Notes: generated from the sequence alone by a model not told the origin. A DNA stretch of 64,000 bases from UBA995 sp035477115 (GCA_035477115.1 DATIKW010000023.1:1-64000); one strand, 5' to 3'; counted from the first letter of the stretch, positions 31,518-40,694 are shown. Numbers and translations: made by a program.

Positions 31518-32945
31518 TCAGCCTTCGCCCGCCCGTTGCTGGGCGGCGAGGTCCACCACCCTCCGTTCCAGCCAGATGCGGTGATTGAGCCCAGGGTCCT
31601 CAATCGCGTCATCCAGGAGTTGATGGAGAACCCTGCCGATGGCGGGCCCCGGCGGCCATCCCGTAAGCCGCTGGACGTCATCGCCGTCGATCGCCAGGTC
31701 CGCCGGCCGTAGAGCCGGCTTGCCCGCCATAATCCGGCGGACCCGCGCCAGCAGGCGGACCGTGCGGTCAGGCCGGAAACCTCGTCCGATCCGCGACGCC
31801 GCGCGATCCGCTCGATCAAGTTCCGCCAGGTCGCGGATAGCCTCCGGGCCGACCCGGGCAAGCAACCGGCGGACGGCCGCGTCGCTCAGAGCCGGCTGCC
31901 GCGCTTGCCCGGGCGCGGGCCGATCGTGGAGTTGCTGTAGCTCCAGGTGATGCCGTATGAGATGTAGCACCCGCTTGACCGTCGCCCGCCTGAACTTGAG
32001 ACGGAGCAGGATGGTCTCGCTCATCTCCGCTCCAAGGATCTCGTGCCCTGGGAAGCGCCGCCGGCCGTCTTCTCCCACCGTCAAGGTACGGGGCTTGCCT
32101 ACATCGTGGAGCAGCGCCGCCAAGCGCAGGACCGGGTCCTTGAGGACACCGGCCACCGTCCTCACGGTGTGCTCCCACACCGTATCGGCGCGATGCTCGC
32201 CCTGGACCACATCCCCGCCCTCCTGGATCTCGGGGAGGATCAGGGCCAGCAGGCCGGTCTGTTCCAGTAACATCAGACCTCTCGCGGGGTGGGCGGACAG
32301 GAGGATGCGCTCGAGTTCCGGCCCGATCCGCTCCCGGGCTACGAGTTCGACCAGCCCGGCATGGCAGCAGATCGCCCGGAATGTCTCAGCTTCGAGGTCG
32401 AAGTCTAGCTCCGCGGCCAACCTCACACCACGGACCAAGCGCAAGGCATCCTCCTCAAATCGCGTCCCGGCGGATCCGACTGCCCGGATTGTCCGGTTGC
32501 GGAGATCCCCCTGGCCCCCGAAAGGATCAAACAAACGTCCATCAAGGTCGAGTGCCATGGCGTTGACGGTGAAGTCCCGGCGGGCAAGATCGGCCTTGAG
32601 GTCGGAAATGAAGGTGACCTGGTCGGGATGCCGCAGGTCGCTGTGTCCCTGCTCCTGGCGGAAGGTCGTCACTTCGATGGCACGACCGCCATGGACCACG
32701 GTAGTCGTGCCATACCTGGTCCCGGTGGGCAGGGTGTGGGGGAAGATGAGAGCGACCTGCTCGGGGCGGGCCGCCGTGGCCACGTCCCAGTCCAGCGGCC
32801 GTCGCCCGCCGATCAGATCGCGAACGCAGCCGCCCACCAGATAAGCCTGATGGCCGGTCGCCATCAGGCTCTTGAGGACCTCGACCACGCTGAGCGGAAG
32901 CCACCGTGCCAGGCGAAACCGGTTCAGCGACAAGCGGAGCCTCAC
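31518..32945 (-). CDS. cca: CCA-adding enzyme / tRNA nucleotidyltransferase with HD domain
   Basis: 475 residues. The nucleotidyltransferase head has LVGGCVRDLIGGRRPLDWDV and RRDFTVNAMA; the tRNA-binding neck has EEDALRLVRGVRLAAEL; an HD domain follows (LLHDVGKP, RHHLELQ). It adds or repairs the 3' CCA of tRNAs. The two tRNA genes here already encode CCA, so repair is one likely use. The GTG start directly follows the ftsH stop; without a clear Shine-Dalgarno, translation may be coupled, or start later. Poly(A) polymerase of the same superfamily is an alternative. Confidence 0.87.
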   Translation of the reverse strand: MRLRLSLNRFRLARWLPLSVVEVLKSLMATGHQAYLVGGCVRDLIGGRRPLDWDVATAARPEQVALIFPHTLPTGTRYGTTTVVHGGRAIEVTTFRQEQGHSDLRHPDQVTFISDLKADLARRDFTVNAMALDLDGRLFDPFGGQGDLRNRTIRAVGSAGTRFEEDALRLVRGVRLAAELDFDLEAETFRAICCHAGLVELVARERIGPELERILLSAHPARGLMLLEQTGLLALILPEIQEGGDVVQGEHRADTVWEHTVRTVAGVLKDPVLRLAALLHDVGKPRTLTVGEDGRRRFPGHEILGAEMSETILLRLKFRRATVKRVLHLIRHHLELQQLHDRPAPGQARQPALSDAAVRRLLARVGPEAIRDLAELDRADRAASRIGRGFRPDRTVRLLARVRRIMAGKPALRPADLAIDGDDVQRLTGWPPGPAIGRVLHQLLDDAIEDPGLNHRIWLERRVVDLAAQQRAGEG

Positions 32946-34763
32946 TTACTGGCCGGTTGCCAGCTTGAGTTCAGCCTTACCCAGGACATCCTCCAGATCC
33001 TGGTCTTCGAGGGTCTCCCTCTCCAGCAGGGCGTCCGCGATCTGCTCCAGGCGATCGCGGTGCTTCTGCAGGAGTTCCGTGGCTCGGGTATAGCACTCGT
33101 GGATGACGGCTCGCACTTCGCGGTCGATGGTCGCTGCGACTTCCTCTGAATAGTCGCGGTCGCGGGCCATATCCCGGCCGAGGAAGGGTGAATCATACTT
33201 CTGGCCGAAGGTGAGTGGTCCCAGTGCCTCGCTCATCCCGAACTCAGTGATCATCTTTCGCGCAAGACGTGTGGCTTTTTCGAGGTCGTCGTGGGCTCCG
33301 GAACTGATTTCGTCGAAGACCACTTGCTCGGCCGCCCGCCCGGCGAGGGCAACGGTGATGCGGACGAGGATCTCCGGCTTGGTTATGAGGTACCGATCCT
33401 CCAAGGGAAGCTGGAGGACGTAGCCCAAAGCTGCTCCCCGGGGGATGATGGACACCTTGCGGACGGGCTCGGCATTCGGCGTCAGCCTGGCGACCAGGGC
33501 ATGTGCCGCCTCGTGATAGGCGACGATGCGCTTCTCTTTATCGCTTATCACCCGCGACTTGCGTTCCGGGCCGGCCATCACCCGATCGACGGCTTCCTTC
33601 AACTCCTCCATGCCGATCTTCTTCTTGCGCCGCCTGGCGGCGAGCAATGAGGCCTCGTTCATCACGTTCTCGAGGTCGGCCCCGGTCATTCCCGGCGTGC
33701 GCCGCGCAAGCAAGCTAAAATCCACATCCCGTTCGAGGGGCTTAGTCCGTGAGTGGACCGCCAAGATCTCCTGGCGGCCCCGGATGTCTGGACGGTCGAT
33801 GACCACTTGCCGGTCGAAACGCCCCGGACGCAGCAAGGCGGGGTCGAGCACATCCGGCCGGTTGGTGGCGGCCATGACGATGATCCCTTCGTTGACGCTG
33901 AATCCATCCATCTCCACGAGTAACTGATTCAGGGTCTGTTCGCGCTCATCGTGGCCTCCACCGTAACCCGCACCTCGCTGGCGCCCGACGGCATCGATCT
34001 CGTCGATGAATACGATCGCCGGCGAACTCTTCTTGGCTTGATCGAAGAGATCGCGTACCCGAGAGGCTCCAACCCCCACGAACATCTCCACGAAGTCCGA
34101 CCCGGAGATGGTGAAGAAGGGCACGCCCGCTTCCCCGGCAACCGCCCGAGCCACCAGAGTCTTGCCGGTCCCCGGAGCCCCCATGAGCAGGATGCCCTTC
34201 GGTATGCGCGCCCCCATATCAAGATAGCGTTTCGGGTGCTTCAGGTAGTCGACTATCTCCTGAAGCTCCTCCTTCACTTCGTCACAGCCGGCCACCTCGG
34301 CAAAGGTTACTCGCCGCTTGTCGTCGGCACCGTACACTCGGGCTCGACTGCGCCCGAACTGCATGACCCGATTGCCACCGCCTTGCGACTGCTGCATCAA
34401 GAAAAAGAAGGCGGCAACCACCACCGCTACGGGCAGCATGGTCATCAGCAGATTGGTCCACCAGGGGGGCTCGACGGGCGGCTGGACTCGCATCTCCACC
34501 TGCTGTTGGTGGAGCAGGTTCAAGACTCGCGCGTCGTCGGGGAGGATCACGGTAGCGAACTCCTGGCCATCGTCCAGAGTCCCCGTGACTCGGGACTCGG
34601 TGATGATGACCGAAGTGACTCGGCCTTCCTCCAGGAGTCGAATGAAGGCCGTGTAATCGATTTCCTCTTCGCCGGCGGCCTCGTTGGAGAAGTAGTTCAC
34701 CACCGACACGGCGAGGAGGAGAATCAAGATGTAGAAAGTGAGGCTGCGAAGCACCCGGTGCAC
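32946..34763 (-). CDS. ftsH: ATP-dependent zinc metalloprotease FtsH
   Basis: 605 residues. Two membrane helices (FYILILLLAVSVVNYF and LLMTMLPVAVVVAAFFFLM) flank an extracytoplasmic loop; then an AAA module (GAPGTGKT, IVFIDEIDAVG, second region of homology ATNRPDVLDPALLRPGRFD) and the zinc protease motif HEAAH. It degrades misfolded membrane proteins and short-lived regulators. The GTG start has GGAGGAGG about 9 bases upstream. The promoter at 34860-34888 lies just behind tilS. The hpt gene that usually sits between tilS and ftsH is missing. Confidence 0.97.
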   Translation of the reverse strand: MHRVLRSLTFYILILLLAVSVVNYFSNEAAGEEEIDYTAFIRLLEEGRVTSVIITESRVTGTLDDGQEFATVILPDDARVLNLLHQQQVEMRVQPPVEPPWWTNLLMTMLPVAVVVAAFFFLMQQSQGGGNRVMQFGRSRARVYGADDKRRVTFAEVAGCDEVKEELQEIVDYLKHPKRYLDMGARIPKGILLMGAPGTGKTLVARAVAGEAGVPFFTISGSDFVEMFVGVGASRVRDLFDQAKKSSPAIVFIDEIDAVGRQRGAGYGGGHDEREQTLNQLLVEMDGFSVNEGIIVMAATNRPDVLDPALLRPGRFDRQVVIDRPDIRGRQEILAVHSRTKPLERDVDFSLLARRTPGMTGADLENVMNEASLLAARRRKKKIGMEELKEAVDRVMAGPERKSRVISDKEKRIVAYHEAAHALVARLTPNAEPVRKVSIIPRGAALGYVLQLPLEDRYLITKPEILVRITVALAGRAAEQVVFDEISSGAHDDLEKATRLARKMITEFGMSEALGPLTFGQKYDSPFLGRDMARDRDYSEEVAATIDREVRAVIHECYTRATELLQKHRDRLEQIADALLERETLEDQDLEDVLGKAELKLATGQ

Positions 34764-34830
34764 TCAGTCGATTCCTCCTCCCGGCCGTCGCCCCTCAAGC
34801 TGGCTGACAGCTGACAGGGAAAAGCTCGTG

Positions 34831-34852
34831 GCTCCTTTCTTCGGAAAGGAGC
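34831..34852. terminator. Hairpin between tilS and ftsH
   Basis: GCTCCTTTC and GAAAGGAGC pair over 9 bases with a 4-base loop. It is 48 bases after the tilS stop and could terminate tilS, being followed on the minus strand by GAGCTTTTCC. It also begins where the ftsH transcript is expected to start, so it may instead be a 5' stem of the ftsH mRNA. On the plus strand it is followed by AAGTTTTATT, but no plus-strand gene is upstream. Confidence 0.55.
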
Positions 34853-34859
34853 AAGTTTT

Positions 34860-34888
34860 ATTCTACCATACATGATGGGTGCGGGCAA
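34860..34888 (-). promoter_or_regulatory. Promoter of ftsH
   Basis: TTGCCC (34883-34888), a 17-base spacer and TAGAAT (34860-34865) on the minus strand, directly downstream of tilS. The predicted start is about 90 bases before the ftsH GTG. Confidence 0.55.
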
Positions 34889-34899
34889 TCGCGCGCGGT

Positions 34900-36345
34900 C
34901 TAGTCCCGGGGCGCACATCGATGACACTCAAGCTGCAGTGCCAGCCTGGTTTGGGCGGTCACCCGAAAACGATCATCCGGTCGATGCCCCGCCACCCAGA
35001 CGATCTGACCGGCCGATACCACCAATGGTACCAGACCCCGTTCTGCTCGCGGAACTCGGGCGCTCATCAGGAAGTCCTTTATCTTCCGCGTCCCCGCCAT
35101 ACCGAGCGGTCGGAAGCGGTCACCCTCGCGGCGCGTACGAATCTGCAGGGGATGCTCGAGGGCCGACGCATCCACCACGGCGACATGGCGGGGCAAGTAT
35201 CCGCTCACGACCCGGCGAGCCTCCTCACCATCGAGCCAGGAGGTGTGAAAGACCACTCCAAGCTCGGGCACGTGGGTATCGCCGGGAATGACCAGACTTG
35301 AGACCCCGCGCCACGGAAGGGGAGTCCCCTGCGGCCTGCCTCTTGCCAGGAGCACCCGCCCCCCCTCTTCGAGGACCGCTACCACTCCTCCCGGCAAGTG
35401 GACTTCCGCGCCTTCCGCCGCTCCGAGCACGAGGTCGGTCAGGGACTCCATGTGACCGTATTCCGGGTGAAGCCCGATTGCCATCAGGGCTCGCCTCAGA
35501 ATTCGGCGGCACCTGCCCAGGGGCTGTTCGATCATGATCGATCGATCGAGCACCACCGAATCGGCTGTCTGCTCCAGCAGAGCGGTGGGGAAGGCAAGGT
35601 CGGTATCGCGGTTGAGGAGGTGGGTCTCCTCCCGGCAGATAGTCGCGGTCCTGCTCAGCAAGTGGCGTATGTTGGGCATGAACTCCCGTTCAAGTAGCGG
35701 TATCAGCAGGTGCCGGACCCGATTGCGCCAGAAGGCGAGGTCGTCATTGGTAGCATCGATTCGGGGTTTGAGGTCCGATTCCGCGCAGTACTCGAGTATC
35801 TCTTCGCGAGTAGTCCCCAGCAACGGCCGAACCACCTCGATCGCCGAGTCCGCCGCCAGGGGCCGCTGCCAGGGTATACCGGCCAGGCCCTCGACCCCCG
35901 TTCCCCGCAGCAGACGGAGGAGCACGGTCTCCGCCTGGTCGTCCTGGGTGTGTCCCAACGCGACCCGTTGCAGCCCTCGTTCGCCGGCGGCGCGCCGGAA
36001 GAAGCTGTAGCGGGCGTGGCGGCCGGCTTGCTCAAGGGAGTAGGCGCGCGCCCGGACAATCTCCGCTACGTTCGCCTCCTCTTCGATCGATCCGCGTTTG
36101 AGCGAGGAGGCGAGGGCGCGGACGTACCGTGCGTCTTCCGCGGCCGCCTCGCCGCGAAGTCCGTGGTTCAAGTGGCCGGCCCAAACGTCCCACCCGTAGT
36201 CGGGAGCCAGGACGGCCAGCGCGTGAAACAGGGCGACGGAATCCGGCCCACCGGACACGCCCACGAGCACTCCCTGTCCCGGATCGATCAGCCGGCGCTG
36301 GGCAATGACAGCGTCAATGCCATCCACGAACCAACGTCCCCTCAT
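34900..36345 (-). CDS. tilS: tRNA(Ile)-lysidine synthase
   Basis: 481 residues. The N-type ATP pyrophosphatase loop is VGVSGGPDSVAL; HLNHGLRGEAA, GHTQDDQAETVLLR and RIDATN follow; the C-terminal domain has RFRPLGMAGTRKIKDFL. It modifies the CAU anticodon of a minor tRNA-Ile to read AUA. The ATG at 36345 overlaps the spoIIE stop (ATGA) and has GGGGAGG about 9 bases upstream, so it is preferred over the ATG at 36363. The spoIIE-tilS-ftsH order is conserved near the origin. Confidence 0.95.
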   Translation of the reverse strand: MRGRWFVDGIDAVIAQRRLIDPGQGVLVGVSGGPDSVALFHALAVLAPDYGWDVWAGHLNHGLRGEAAAEDARYVRALASSLKRGSIEEEANVAEIVRARAYSLEQAGRHARYSFFRRAAGERGLQRVALGHTQDDQAETVLLRLLRGTGVEGLAGIPWQRPLAADSAIEVVRPLLGTTREEILEYCAESDLKPRIDATNDDLAFWRNRVRHLLIPLLEREFMPNIRHLLSRTATICREETHLLNRDTDLAFPTALLEQTADSVVLDRSIMIEQPLGRCRRILRRALMAIGLHPEYGHMESLTDLVLGAAEGAEVHLPGGVVAVLEEGGRVLLARGRPQGTPLPWRGVSSLVIPGDTHVPELGVVFHTSWLDGEEARRVVSGYLPRHVAVVDASALEHPLQIRTRREGDRFRPLGMAGTRKIKDFLMSARVPRAERGLVPLVVSAGQIVWVAGHRPDDRFRVTAQTRLALQLECHRCAPRD

Positions 36346-38798
36346 GGCCGGCTGCCTCCCCATACCTTCGGCTTGAGGTCTTCTGCTTCACCACCACCTT
36401 CCTCCTGCCCGCTCGGCCGCCGGCTGAAAGTCGCCACCAGCGCCGTCATGTCGTCGCCCGTCCCGCCCACTCCGCGGGCTGCCTCCAGGATCAGTTGCGC
36501 CAGGACCTGGGGCTCAAGCGACGGCGGCCGCTCAAGCCAGCGTCCCAACCAGTCGGGACGCCGTCCCAGCTTCCCGGGGTCCGCCACCCCGTCGGTCACC
36601 ATGACCAGGAGGTCGCCAGGGCGCAGGTCCCGATCTGCCTGGCGGGGTTCGATGCGCGAGAGGATTCCGAGGGGGGGCGATCCTCCACCCAGGACAAGCA
36701 CCTCTCCGTCACTTCGCCGCAGCAGCGTAGGACATGCCCCGACCTTGACCAACTCCGCGTCGCCGGCATCCAGATCCACGAGGGTCACGTCCAGAGTCGC
36801 AAAACTCTCGGCGGGATTGCGGAACACCATGAAGCTGTTCAGGACCCGGACCACAGACGCCGAAGTGAAGCCCGCTTTCAAGGTCATCTCCAGCAGGTCC
36901 AGCGCGGCTTGGCTCTCCTTGGCGGCGCCTGCGCCGGCTCCCATGCCATTGCTCAGCGCCAACAAGAGGCGGCCCGGCGTTACCACCTTTATGCTGACGG
37001 AATCGCCGGGGACCTCTCCGGCATGCTTGGGCAATCTGGCCGCTCCGGCCCGAAAGGTCAATCCTGGCGCCGGGGTCAGCACAAACCGACAACGCAGTCC
37101 GTCCCCGAGCCACTCGCACCCCCTTTCGACCATCGTGGCCCTTCTGAGGATCTGTCTCGCCATCGGCGCCACTTGCTTCCTGCACCAGTCAAATCCCGGG
37201 CATCTCTCCGCCACCACCTCCATGCTCAATTCATCGGGAAGCCGGCGCAAGCTCACCGTCCGGAAGTTCATCTCGTGCAGAGCAGTTCCCAGGGCCGCCT
37301 CTGTATGCAGATCCCAGGTCGGCGTACCGCTTGACCTCCGTCGATCCGGGCTCGGGTCTCGGCTCGCCGACCGGGCGACTCCATCCAGTAAGCTACCCAG
37401 GAGATCAAGACCGTCGCGCGTTCGACGGCGCCAGTAGTCCTCTTGCCGCTGCAACTCTAGCACCAAGCTGACCGTCTGGAGCAATTCGCCTGCCCGCGAG
37501 CAACGCCGGCGCAGAATGCTGGGAAGGTGCTCGGCGGTCAACTCCCCGGTCTCCTCGGCACGGATCAGCAGGGCGTGGAATGCATGGTGGGTACGACAGA
37601 AATCCCGCCCCCAGCAAGCCCCCCGGGAAGTGCACTTCTCACAGGTTCGGGCCAGGATGCGGGCGAAGGTGTCCGCCAGGTAATCGGCGGCGGCCGGGTC
37701 AGAGTCCTTGAGGGCCCGGGACACGCCGGCTGCAAGCTCGGCCAGGGCGGCCAGCGGTTGCGGCCGGGCTTCCCGGGTCGCGGATGTCTCGCACTCTCCC
37801 GCACAAGCATCGCCGGTGACCCACCCGGCAAGCGACTGAAGGGGCTGCCGGGGCAAGGCAAGGAAGAGCATCACTCCAGCCCCTGCCGGAGCCAGCACCA
37901 TCAGCACGCTTGCGGCGTCAGGGGTCAGTGGAGCCAGGATCAGGCAGCCGATGAGGTATCCCGCTCCCACCGCCAAGCGGCCGGCGGGCTTGAGCGCCCC
38001 AGCCAGCAAACCGCCGGTGCCGAATACCGCTACGATGTCGGCGGAAGGCCTGGCCGACGCCATCATGGCCATGATGCCCATGGTCAATCCGGCCACTGCC
38101 CCCGCCGGGCCGCCGCCGGCAAGGGCGGTCAGCAGGATCACAACCGAGCCCGCCACGCGCGAAGGCTGTACGAAGCCAACGTCCCATTCCCCCATGCCCT
38201 CGAAGGCGACGGCGAACAATACCAGCGCTGACAGTCGCTGGCCGCTCGTCCCCGGGACGCCTCGGGGATACAGGATCGGCAAGGCATCCAGGGCAACGGC
38301 GGCGAAGATGGACGCCAGGCCCGCTTCGAGAGCCACTCTCGCCAATCCCAACGGTGAGACTCCTGACAGGATAAGACCGGCCGCACCGACCGCCAGACCG
38401 GCGATCAGTACCATGGCGGAGACCGCGAAGACCCGGCCGGCCTTGCGCGCTGCAAGGGCCGGGGGGAAGCCGACCAACCAACATACCACCAGAGCCAGGC
38501 CGAAACCCTCCAGCGCCCAGAGGAGCGGCCGGGCGGTAAGCAAACCGGCGGTCAGCCCCAGGAAGGCGGCCGGCGTGAATCGCGGCCGGGCGGTCCTCAC
38601 GGCCGCCAGGTAAGCTATCCCGAACGGCGCGATCTCCCCCAGCAAGATGACCCTGCTCAGGAGTAGGGCGGTAAGGGCGGTGGTGATTCCATCCCTGCCG
38701 GCCAGACCGCTCGCCGAATGGAGCATCCGGCGGAAGTCGAGAATCCGCCGGCCCGAAGACTCGCGGCCCACGGGCCGGCCTGGGCTCCTGCGCCCCAC
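36342..38798 (-). CDS. spoIIE: Stage II sporulation protein E (PP2C phosphatase)
   Basis: 818 residues, near the usual 820. About ten membrane helices occupy the first 300 residues. A cysteine-rich middle part follows (CEKCTSRGACWGRDFC), then a PP2C-type phosphatase with LSNGMGAGAGAAKES, MVTDGVAD and GTGDDMTALVA for metal binding. It dephosphorylates SpoIIAA to release sigma-F in the forespore and interacts with division proteins. The start is uncertain: the GTG at 38798 has only CAGGGGG directly before it; a later ATG (MLHSASG) is possible. Its presence indicates endospore formation. Confidence 0.94.
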   Translation of the reverse strand: MGRRSPGRPVGRESSGRRILDFRRMLHSASGLAGRDGITTALTALLLSRVILLGEIAPFGIAYLAAVRTARPRFTPAAFLGLTAGLLTARPLLWALEGFGLALVVCWLVGFPPALAARKAGRVFAVSAMVLIAGLAVGAAGLILSGVSPLGLARVALEAGLASIFAAVALDALPILYPRGVPGTSGQRLSALVLFAVAFEGMGEWDVGFVQPSRVAGSVVILLTALAGGGPAGAVAGLTMGIMAMMASARPSADIVAVFGTGGLLAGALKPAGRLAVGAGYLIGCLILAPLTPDAASVLMVLAPAGAGVMLFLALPRQPLQSLAGWVTGDACAGECETSATREARPQPLAALAELAAGVSRALKDSDPAAADYLADTFARILARTCEKCTSRGACWGRDFCRTHHAFHALLIRAEETGELTAEHLPSILRRRCSRAGELLQTVSLVLELQRQEDYWRRRTRDGLDLLGSLLDGVARSASRDPSPDRRRSSGTPTWDLHTEAALGTALHEMNFRTVSLRRLPDELSMEVVAERCPGFDWCRKQVAPMARQILRRATMVERGCEWLGDGLRCRFVLTPAPGLTFRAGAARLPKHAGEVPGDSVSIKVVTPGRLLLALSNGMGAGAGAAKESQAALDLLEMTLKAGFTSASVVRVLNSFMVFRNPAESFATLDVTLVDLDAGDAELVKVGACPTLLRRSDGEVLVLGGGSPPLGILSRIEPRQADRDLRPGDLLVMVTDGVADPGKLGRRPDWLGRWLERPPSLEPQVLAQLILEAARGVGGTGDDMTALVATFSRRPSGQEEGGGEAEDLKPKVWGGSRP

Positions 38799-38876
38799 CC
38801 CCCTGACCGGCCACCTCTTGGTCAGCGTCCCATGCCCCCCAGGCTGCCGTCAGACGCGACTGGACTCCCTTGGCCC

Positions 38877-38882
38877 ATTGTA
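38877..38882 (-). promoter_or_regulatory. Possible -10 element upstream of spoIIE
   Basis: TACAAT on the minus strand, about 80 bases before the spoIIE start. The matching -35 is weak. A TTCCGACA sequence farther upstream resembles part of a Spo0A box but is imperfect. Proposed only because spoIIE is Spo0A-regulated in Bacillus. Confidence 0.25.
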
Positions 38883-38974
38883 AGGGCACTACAGGGCCGG
38901 AATGTGTCGGAACAGGGGAAGTCGATGATGGGATGAGGAAGTGATGGCCGCGAGCCGGTACGTCAAGAAGGCAA

Positions 38975-39039
38975 GGGGCCATGCCCCGTGGAAGTTCATT
39001 TGGATGGCCGGGCTTGAGACCTGCCCCCGAATGAACTTC
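38975..39039. repeat. Two adjacent inverted repeats between spoIIE and an MFS gene
   Basis: GGGGC-CAT-GCCCC (38975-38987) is followed by GAAGTTCATTTGG (38991-39003), which pairs with CCGAATGAACTTC (39027-39039) apart from one mismatch. The loop holds GGATGGCCGGGC...GCCC, itself partly self-complementary. The stretch 38799-39067 contains no gene I can support. The second element could be a mobile palindrome or a leader structure of the plus-strand transporter. Confidence 0.5.
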
Positions 39040-39067
39040 GTGCCACCATCTTGAAAGGAAGATCAGA

Positions 39068-40384
39068 TTGCCGCCAGTCCGGCGCTGGACCCGCCTCTGG
39101 CAAGGGGCGGCCGATGCCGTTCTCTTACCGACAGCCACCGATCCGGTCCTCCGCAAGAGCCTGACCCTCAACGCCTTGAATGGCGTGCTCGCCATGATGT
39201 CCGCCAACCTGGTGGGTCCCTTCATGGGCATCTTCGCCGTCCGCATCGGCGCCTCCAACGTGCAGGTCGCCCTGCTCTCGTCCTTGCCCGCGCTGATGAG
39301 CCTGATGGCCATGATACCCGGAGCCCGCTTCCTGGACTCGCGCGCCGACCGCAAGGGCTGGACCGGTCGTTTCTTGCTGGCACACCGCGCCTTCTATCTT
39401 GTCCTCGCCGCCATCCCCCTGTTCGATCCCGGCCGCCAAGCCGCGCTGCTGGTGGCCGCGGTCGCTTTGATGAACCTCCCAGGCGCGGTCGGGAATGTGG
39501 GCTGGCAAGCCCTGGTAGCGCGGGTCATTCCGCCCGAGCGCCGGGCGGCCGCTTTCGCTACCCGCAATCGGTTGATGAATCTTGCCGGTGCGGCCACCGT
39601 CCTGATTGCCGGCCAGGGCATCGACCTGCTCCAGCACCCGCTGGGCTACCAGATCGCTTTCGCGTTCGGGTTCCTCTTCGCGCTTGGGGAGCTGGCAGTC
39701 CTCAACCGCCTCGAGGTTTCAGCGGCTCCTGTCGAAAGTACCAGGGTCCGGAAGCCTCCGGGTTTCGACGGTCGCGACCCGGGTCGCGCTCGGTTCATCC
39801 GCTACACCCTGGTGTCGGTCCTGTTCTATCTGGCCTGGCAGACGCCGTGGCCGCTGTTCACGCTATATCAGGTGCGGGTCCTGGAAGCCAGCAACACCTG
39901 GATCAGCCTGCTGAGTCTGGTCAATACCGGAGGGACCTTGCTGGGGTTCGGCTTCTGGGCCAGGCTGGCGGAGCGGCGAGGGCATATCTGGACCTTGAGC
40001 GTCTCGTCCGCCGGGCTCTGGGTGGTGCCGGTCATATATGCTTACTCCACCAACCTGGCCACGCTGGCAGCCTTCAACCTCCTCATAGGCGCGGTCTTCT
40101 CCGGCGTCGCTTTATCCCTGTTCAACTACCTGCTCGAGGTGACGCCCGAGGAACATAAAACCACCTACATAGCCTACTACACCTCGGCAGTCAACCTCTC
40201 CAGCGTGGTTGCGCCCATGCTCGGGGTGTGGCTTCTCGGACGCCTCGGCTTCACCCACGCTTTCCTGCTGTGCGCTGCCTTCCGCGTGGCGGGGAGTTTG
40301 CTCTATCGCCTGTTGTACCTCCTGGACCGCCGGTCCGATCATGTCCGCGCCGATGGGCAGGCTGCCGCGTGGGTGAACGAATGA
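39068..40384 (+). CDS. MFS transporter
   Basis: 438 residues with about 12 hydrophobic segments (for example LTLNALNGVLAMMSANLVGPFMG and FIRYTLVSVLFYLAWQTPW) and a central cytoplasmic loop. The loop after helix 2 reads GARFLDSRADRKGW, a loose MFS motif. The TTG start has AAAGGAAG about 8 bases upstream. It is one of three plus-strand genes and lies between spoIIE and the tRNA genes, outside the conserved order, so it is probably an insertion. The substrate cannot be inferred. Confidence 0.85.
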   Translation: MPPVRRWTRLWQGAADAVLLPTATDPVLRKSLTLNALNGVLAMMSANLVGPFMGIFAVRIGASNVQVALLSSLPALMSLMAMIPGARFLDSRADRKGWTGRFLLAHRAFYLVLAAIPLFDPGRQAALLVAAVALMNLPGAVGNVGWQALVARVIPPERRAAAFATRNRLMNLAGAATVLIAGQGIDLLQHPLGYQIAFAFGFLFALGELAVLNRLEVSAAPVESTRVRKPPGFDGRDPGRARFIRYTLVSVLFYLAWQTPWPLFTLYQVRVLEASNTWISLLSLVNTGGTLLGFGFWARLAERRGHIWTLSVSSAGLWVVPVIYAYSTNLATLAAFNLLIGAVFSGVALSLFNYLLEVTPEEHKTTYIAYYTSAVNLSSVVAPMLGVWLLGRLGFTHAFLLCAAFRVAGSLLYRLLYLLDRRSDHVRADGQAAAWVNE

Positions 40385-40390
40385 GTGGAG

Positions 40391-40418
40391 CGAGCGCCGC
40401 AAACTGCTGCGGCGCTCG
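40391..40418. terminator. Hairpin between the MFS gene and tRNA-Lys
   Basis: CGAGCGCCGCA (40391-40401) pairs perfectly with TGCGGCGCTCG (40408-40418) with a 6-base loop. It is 7 bases after the plus-strand transporter stop and 9 bases beyond the 3' end of tRNA-Lys, so it may end both transcripts. No T-tract follows on either strand. Confidence 0.55.
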
Positions 40419-40426
40419 ACGTGTAC

Positions 40427-40502
40427 TGGTGGGCCATCAGGGACTCGAACCCTGAGCCGTCCGATTAAGAGTCGGATGCTCTACCAGTTGAGCTAATGGC
40501 CC
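40427..40502 (-). tRNA. tRNA-Lys (anticodon CTT)
   Basis: The minus strand folds as a full cloverleaf: acceptor GGGCCAT with ATGGCCC, D arm TAGCTCAACTGGTAGAGCA, anticodon loop CTCTTAA and T arm AGGGTTCGAGTCCCT. CTT reads AAG lysine codons. The 3' CCA is encoded (40427-40429). It follows tRNA-Met by 17 bases and is probably co-transcribed from 40618-40646. Confidence 0.96.
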
Positions 40503-40519
40503 CACCACAGCCTGTCAGT

Positions 40520-40595
40520 TGGTAGCGGCGGCTGGATTTGAACCAGCGACACTGCGGGTATGAACCGCATGCTCTAGCCCCTGAGCTACGCCGCC
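40520..40595 (-). tRNA. tRNA-Met, elongator type (anticodon CAT)
   Basis: Cloverleaf on the minus strand: acceptor GGCGGCG with CGCCGCT (first pair G-U), D arm TAGCTCAGGGGCTAGAGCA, anticodon loop TTCATAC and T arm GCTGGTTCAAATCCAGC. The encoded CCA is at 40520-40522. The first pair is not the C-A mismatch of initiator tRNA. A CAT anticodon could alternatively be a tRNA-Ile modified by TilS; acceptor identity cannot be settled by eye. Confidence 0.9.
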
Positions 40596-40617
40596 ATAGG
40601 TCTCCGAATGCTCCCCC

Positions 40618-40646
40618 ATTATAGTACGTCCACGGATCGTGGTCAA
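40618..40646 (-). promoter_or_regulatory. Promoter of the tRNA-Met/tRNA-Lys pair
   Basis: TTGACC (40641-40646), a 17-base spacer and a perfect TATAAT (40618-40623) on the minus strand. The expected start is about 15 bases before the tRNA-Met 5' end. Among the best sigma-A matches in the window. Confidence 0.8.
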
Positions 40647-40694
40647 CGGAAGATGCCGCGGCAAATCAGCGGGAGGCAGGGGTTCGGGGATCTC

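Noticed and set aside
35710..37437. A 575-codon plus-strand frame across tilS and spoIIE
   Set aside because: It crosses the junction of two certain genes on the other strand and has shadow-like composition (Arg/Ser/Pro).
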